7,133 nucleotides of DNA, taken from contig DIYD01000052.1 of the NCBI GenBank assembly GCA_002428905.1, positions 1,075-8,207 on the forward strand, read 5' to 3'. A model generated the notes under the pieces. The model worked only from the letters and a program-made list of their open reading frames with translations. It had not been told where the DNA came from and ran no database searches. Below, in pieces: positions 5,229 through 7,133 of this stretch; position 1 is the first letter of the stretch; each line of letters begins with the position of its first letter. The DNA comes from Bacteroidetes bacterium UBA6063 (lineage in GTDB: Bacteria > Bacteroidota > Bacteroidia > NS11-12g > UBA9320). A program made the position numbers and the translations under genes.

Positions 5229-5236
5229 TATCGTTG
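5229..5236 (+). promoter_or_regulatory. Weak -7-like element before the second tonB gene
   Basis: TATCGTTG matches TAnnTTTG except for one base. TTG trinucleotides lie 23 nt (5203-5205) and 15 nt (5211-5213) upstream, neither ideal. If used, transcription would begin near 5240, just before the inverted repeat at 5245-5286. Confidence 0.3.
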
Positions 5237-5244
5237 CGGGTATA

Positions 5245-5286
5245 CATGTCGTATAGATCTTAACCCTATTAAATAGTTACGACATG
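5245..5286 (+). promoter_or_regulatory. Inverted repeat that pairs with the start codon of the second tonB gene
   Basis: CATGTCGTA (5245-5253) and TACGACATG (5278-5286) are perfect 9-bp complements separated by 24 nt. The right arm ends with the ATG of the second tonB gene (5284-5286). In RNA the hairpin would bury the start codon and the bases just before it. Inside the loop CTATT-A-AATAG can form a small competing stem. The first tonB gene has no such repeat. It may alternatively act as a DNA operator. Confidence 0.45.
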
Positions 5287-5976
5287 GAATTAAAAAAAGT
5301 AAAACACAAAGACAACAAAACGTACAGAATGTTATTCTTCTTCATTGGCATGACGGTTTCCTTTGGAACCGTTTACGCCATTATGGAATACCGAAAGTAC
5401 GACAAGGTTTCCCTGAATGACCTGGAAGTGATTTGGGACGATTATGAAGACATCCTCATTGACCAAACGGCGCATGAGAAACCCAAACCACCAAAGCAAG
5501 AGCCTCTTAAAGACTTCGTGCTAAAACTGGTACCAGACGACAAGAAGATCGATGACATTGAAATCGATCTGGACATTGAGCCGGATGACGACCCAAACCC
5601 CGATGCCCCAGATCTTGGCGACGATGATGATGAACTGGAAGAGACCAACGAAGTTTTCTCTTGGGCACAGGTACAGGAACGTGCTGAGTTCCCAGGCGGT
5701 AGAAAGGCCTTAGATCAATTTATTGAAGACCACTTAACCCTGAATGACATTCAGCTGGAAGAAGCACCAAGCGGCACAGTTGCAATTAGCTTTACCATTG
5801 AAAAGGATGGCAGCCTGTCTGACATTCGGGTAACATCCAAACGAAAAATTGGGTATGGTGTGGAAGAATCGGTATTGGCAGTATTCAAGAAAATGCCAAA
5901 TTGGAAACCGGCTTTACAGCGCGACAAACCCGCACGTATGTCGTTCACAAAACCCGTACGGCTAAATCTTAACTAG
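5284..5976 (+). CDS. Energy transducer TonB, second of two tandem paralogs
   Basis: 230 aa. The plan is the same as its upstream neighbour: basic tail with KDNKTYR (9-15), single anchor (about 16-34, MLFFFIGMTVSFGTVYAIM), then EYRKYDKV shared residue for residue with the paralog. The linker (about 43-124) is different in sequence: Lys/Pro (KPKPPKQEP, 66-74) followed by an Asp-dominated part (IDLDIEPDDDPNPDAPD, about 94-110, then DDDD). The C-terminal domain (about 127-230) has RAEFPGGRKALDQFI (133-147), GTVAISFTIEKDGSLS (164-179), SKRKIGYGVE (185-194), MPNWKPALQRDKPARM (204-219) and KPVRLNLN. It should transmit energy to TonB-dependent receptors, perhaps a different set from its paralog. It has its own, unusual leader. 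The gene ends just before a terminator shared with the converging purL. Duplication followed by linker divergence is the simplest history. Confidence 0.92.
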   Translation: MELKKVKHKDNKTYRMLFFFIGMTVSFGTVYAIMEYRKYDKVSLNDLEVIWDDYEDILIDQTAHEKPKPPKQEPLKDFVLKLVPDDKKIDDIEIDLDIEPDDDPNPDAPDLGDDDDELEETNEVFSWAQVQERAEFPGGRKALDQFIEDHLTLNDIQLEEAPSGTVAISFTIEKDGSLSDIRVTSKRKIGYGVEESVLAVFKKMPNWKPALQRDKPARMSFTKPVRLNLN

Positions 5977-5987
5977 CACTAATTCCA

Positions 5988-6017
5988 AAAGGCTCATTCA
6001 TTTTCGGATGGGCCTTT
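5988..6017. terminator. Probable bidirectional terminator between the second tonB gene and purL
   Basis: AAAGGCTCATTC (5988-5999) pairs with GGATGGGCCTTT (6006-6017): 12 bp including two G-U pairs on the plus-strand RNA, loop of 6. It is followed by AATTTTA on the plus strand and by TTTT within the opposite reading. It fills the 45-nt gap between two convergent genes, as expected of a shared terminator. Confidence 0.75.
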
Positions 6018-6021
6018 AATT

Positions 6022-7133
6022 TTATGCGCTAACGCCTAAGCGCTTTTCAATCGCTGTATCGTAACCTACCTTGTAATCGGCAATACTTCCATAATCTTCA
6101 TCGTCGATGGAGATTCGGTTACCAGATACTTCGCCAATTTTTGTGATTTGTACGTTGTGTTTCGCCATAACTTCTTCCAGTTGAGCAGCATGCTCTTCAG
6201 AAATAGAAATCACCGCACGACTTTGACTCTCTCCAAATAGATACGCATCTTTACGTGCACTTGGTGAAGTTTTTACATCTACACCTAATCCGCTTGCCAT
6301 AGCACTTTCCAGAAGAGATACAAACAATCCGCCTTCAGAAATATCGTGGCAACTATTTACAATACCCGACTCTATGCTGTCTGAAATTGCTTGCTGCAAT
6401 GCATATTCCTCGTCCAGATCGAAATGCGGACATGGTGATTGAGCTACCCCATGGATTTTTGCCAGGTATTGAGAGGATGAGATGTCGTCAACATAGCGTC
6501 CAACCATGTAAATCGCATCACCCTCGTTTTTAAAATCAAGTGTGGTGATGTGTGCAGGATCCTCTATCAATCCAACCATACCGATGGTAGGAGTTGGGTA
6601 TACTGCCGTTCCATCTGAACTCTGATTGTAAAAGCTAACGTTTCCACCAGTTACCGGAGTTCCAAATTTCTCACAGGCTTTCTTCATACCCATGATGGCA
6701 TTTTTAAACTGCCAGTATACTCCTTTATCATATGGATTACCGAAGTTTAGGCAATTTGTAATTGCACTTGGCTTACCGCCGGTACACACAATGTTTCTCG
6801 CTGCCTCACTTACTGCAATAGCGGTACCCTGCTCCGGGTCTGCATAAACATAACGGCTGTTACAATCTACGGTTAACGCCAGCGATCGGTCTGTTCCTTT
6901 TATTTGAACCACAGCTGCATCACTAGGCCGGTTTGTACTTTGATTTACAGTACCCACCATGCTGTCGTACTGCCTGTACACCCATCGCTTCGAAGCAATG
7001 TTTGGAAGCATAGCAATCTCCCTGGCAACCTTTGGTAAACTCTGTGGCTGAGCAACATCATCCATTGAGAACGCCTTAATCTCAGCCGTATAGGCTGGCT
7101 CTTCCCATTCGCGGTGATATACGGGTGCGCCAC
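6022..7133 (-). CDS. purL: Phosphoribosylformylglycinamidine synthase subunit PurL, C-terminal half; runs off right edge
   Basis: 369 residues are visible and the frame is still open at the window edge, so the start is outside. An ATG at 7065 is internal: the 22 codons before it read APVYHREWEEPAYTAEI and continue PurL homology. PurL uses ATP and ammonia, delivered from glutamine by PurQ, to convert formylglycinamide ribonucleotide to the amidine in de novo purine synthesis. Features counted from the first visible residue: ASKRWVYRQYD (about 46-56), VCTGGKPSAITNCLNFGNP (about 115-133), VTGGNVSFYN (about 160-169), HDISEGGL (about 262-269) and LFGESQSRAVIS (about 296-307), all typical of the AIR-synthetase fold and its ATP-binding loops. 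The end KRLGVSA without a glutaminase domain fits the short PurL type (about 740 aa) that works with separate PurQ and PurS. It converges on the second tonB gene. Confidence 0.95.
   Translation of the reverse strand, partial: GAPVYHREWEEPAYTAEIKAFSMDDVAQPQSLPKVAREIAMLPNIASKRWVYRQYDSMVGTVNQSTNRPSDAAVVQIKGTDRSLALTVDCNSRYVYADPEQGTAIAVSEAARNIVCTGGKPSAITNCLNFGNPYDKGVYWQFKNAIMGMKKACEKFGTPVTGGNVSFYNQSSDGTAVYPTPTIGMVGLIEDPAHITTLDFKNEGDAIYMVGRYVDDISSSQYLAKIHGVAQSPCPHFDLDEEYALQQAISDSIESGIVNSCHDISEGGLFVSLLESAMASGLGVDVKTSPSARKDAYLFGESQSRAVISISEEHAAQLEEVMAKHNVQITKIGEVSGNRISIDDEDYGSIADYKVGYDTAIEKRLGVSA

Noticed and set aside
7063..7065. ATG at 7065 as start of purL
   Set aside because: The frame stays open to the window edge and the upstream 22 codons (PVYHREW, EEPAY) match PurL, so the ATG is internal.
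1..7133. Search for a novel defence, mobile or biosynthetic system
   Set aside because: All large open frames are explained by core-metabolism or envelope genes. No transposase, integrase, terminal repeats, repeat-spacer array or toxin-antitoxin pair was seen.

Overview
The window looks like a chromosomal core-genome segment from a member of the Bacteroidota, most likely Flavobacteriales. Three observations support this. The AccD and TonB sequences have the family forms typical of that phylum. Several gene starts are preceded by the Bacteroidota promoter hexads TTG and TAnnTTTG, spaced 21-22 nt apart. Most genes lack a Shine-Dalgarno sequence. I see no phage, IS, CRISPR, tRNA or rRNA.

Left part, minus strand (1-1312). 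The first 29 codons of methionine synthase (metH) run off the left edge. Next come an L,D-transpeptidase-type lipoprotein (209-817) and a YjcF-like GNAT acetyltransferase (893-1312). The acetyltransferase has its own promoter and a strong ribosome binding site. The lipoprotein probably follows it on the same transcript.

Middle, plus strand (1515-4350). This holds class I fructose-bisphosphate aldolase (fbaB), the beta subunit of the acetyl-CoA carboxylase carboxyltransferase (accD), the lipoyl carrier protein of glycine cleavage (gcvH) and a small VanZ-family membrane protein. gcvH and the VanZ gene overlap by one base (TAATG). fbaB, accD and gcvH each have a recognisable promoter element, so they may be separate or nested transcripts rather than one operon.

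Right part, plus strand (4430-5976). Two tandem paralogous energy-transducer TonB genes are separated by a strong intrinsic terminator. Their membrane anchors and C-terminal domains are closely similar, while their acidic periplasmic linkers have diverged. The second gene has an unusual leader: a palindrome, a 21-bp-spaced direct repeat, and a 9-bp inverted repeat whose right arm contains the start codon.

Right edge, minus strand (6022-7133). The C-terminal half of purL (de novo purine synthesis) converges on the second tonB gene across a probable bidirectional terminator.

I found no clearly new multi-gene system. The items most worth a second look are regulatory: the start-codon hairpin of the second tonB, the repeats in two intergenic regions, and the nearly leaderless accD promoter.
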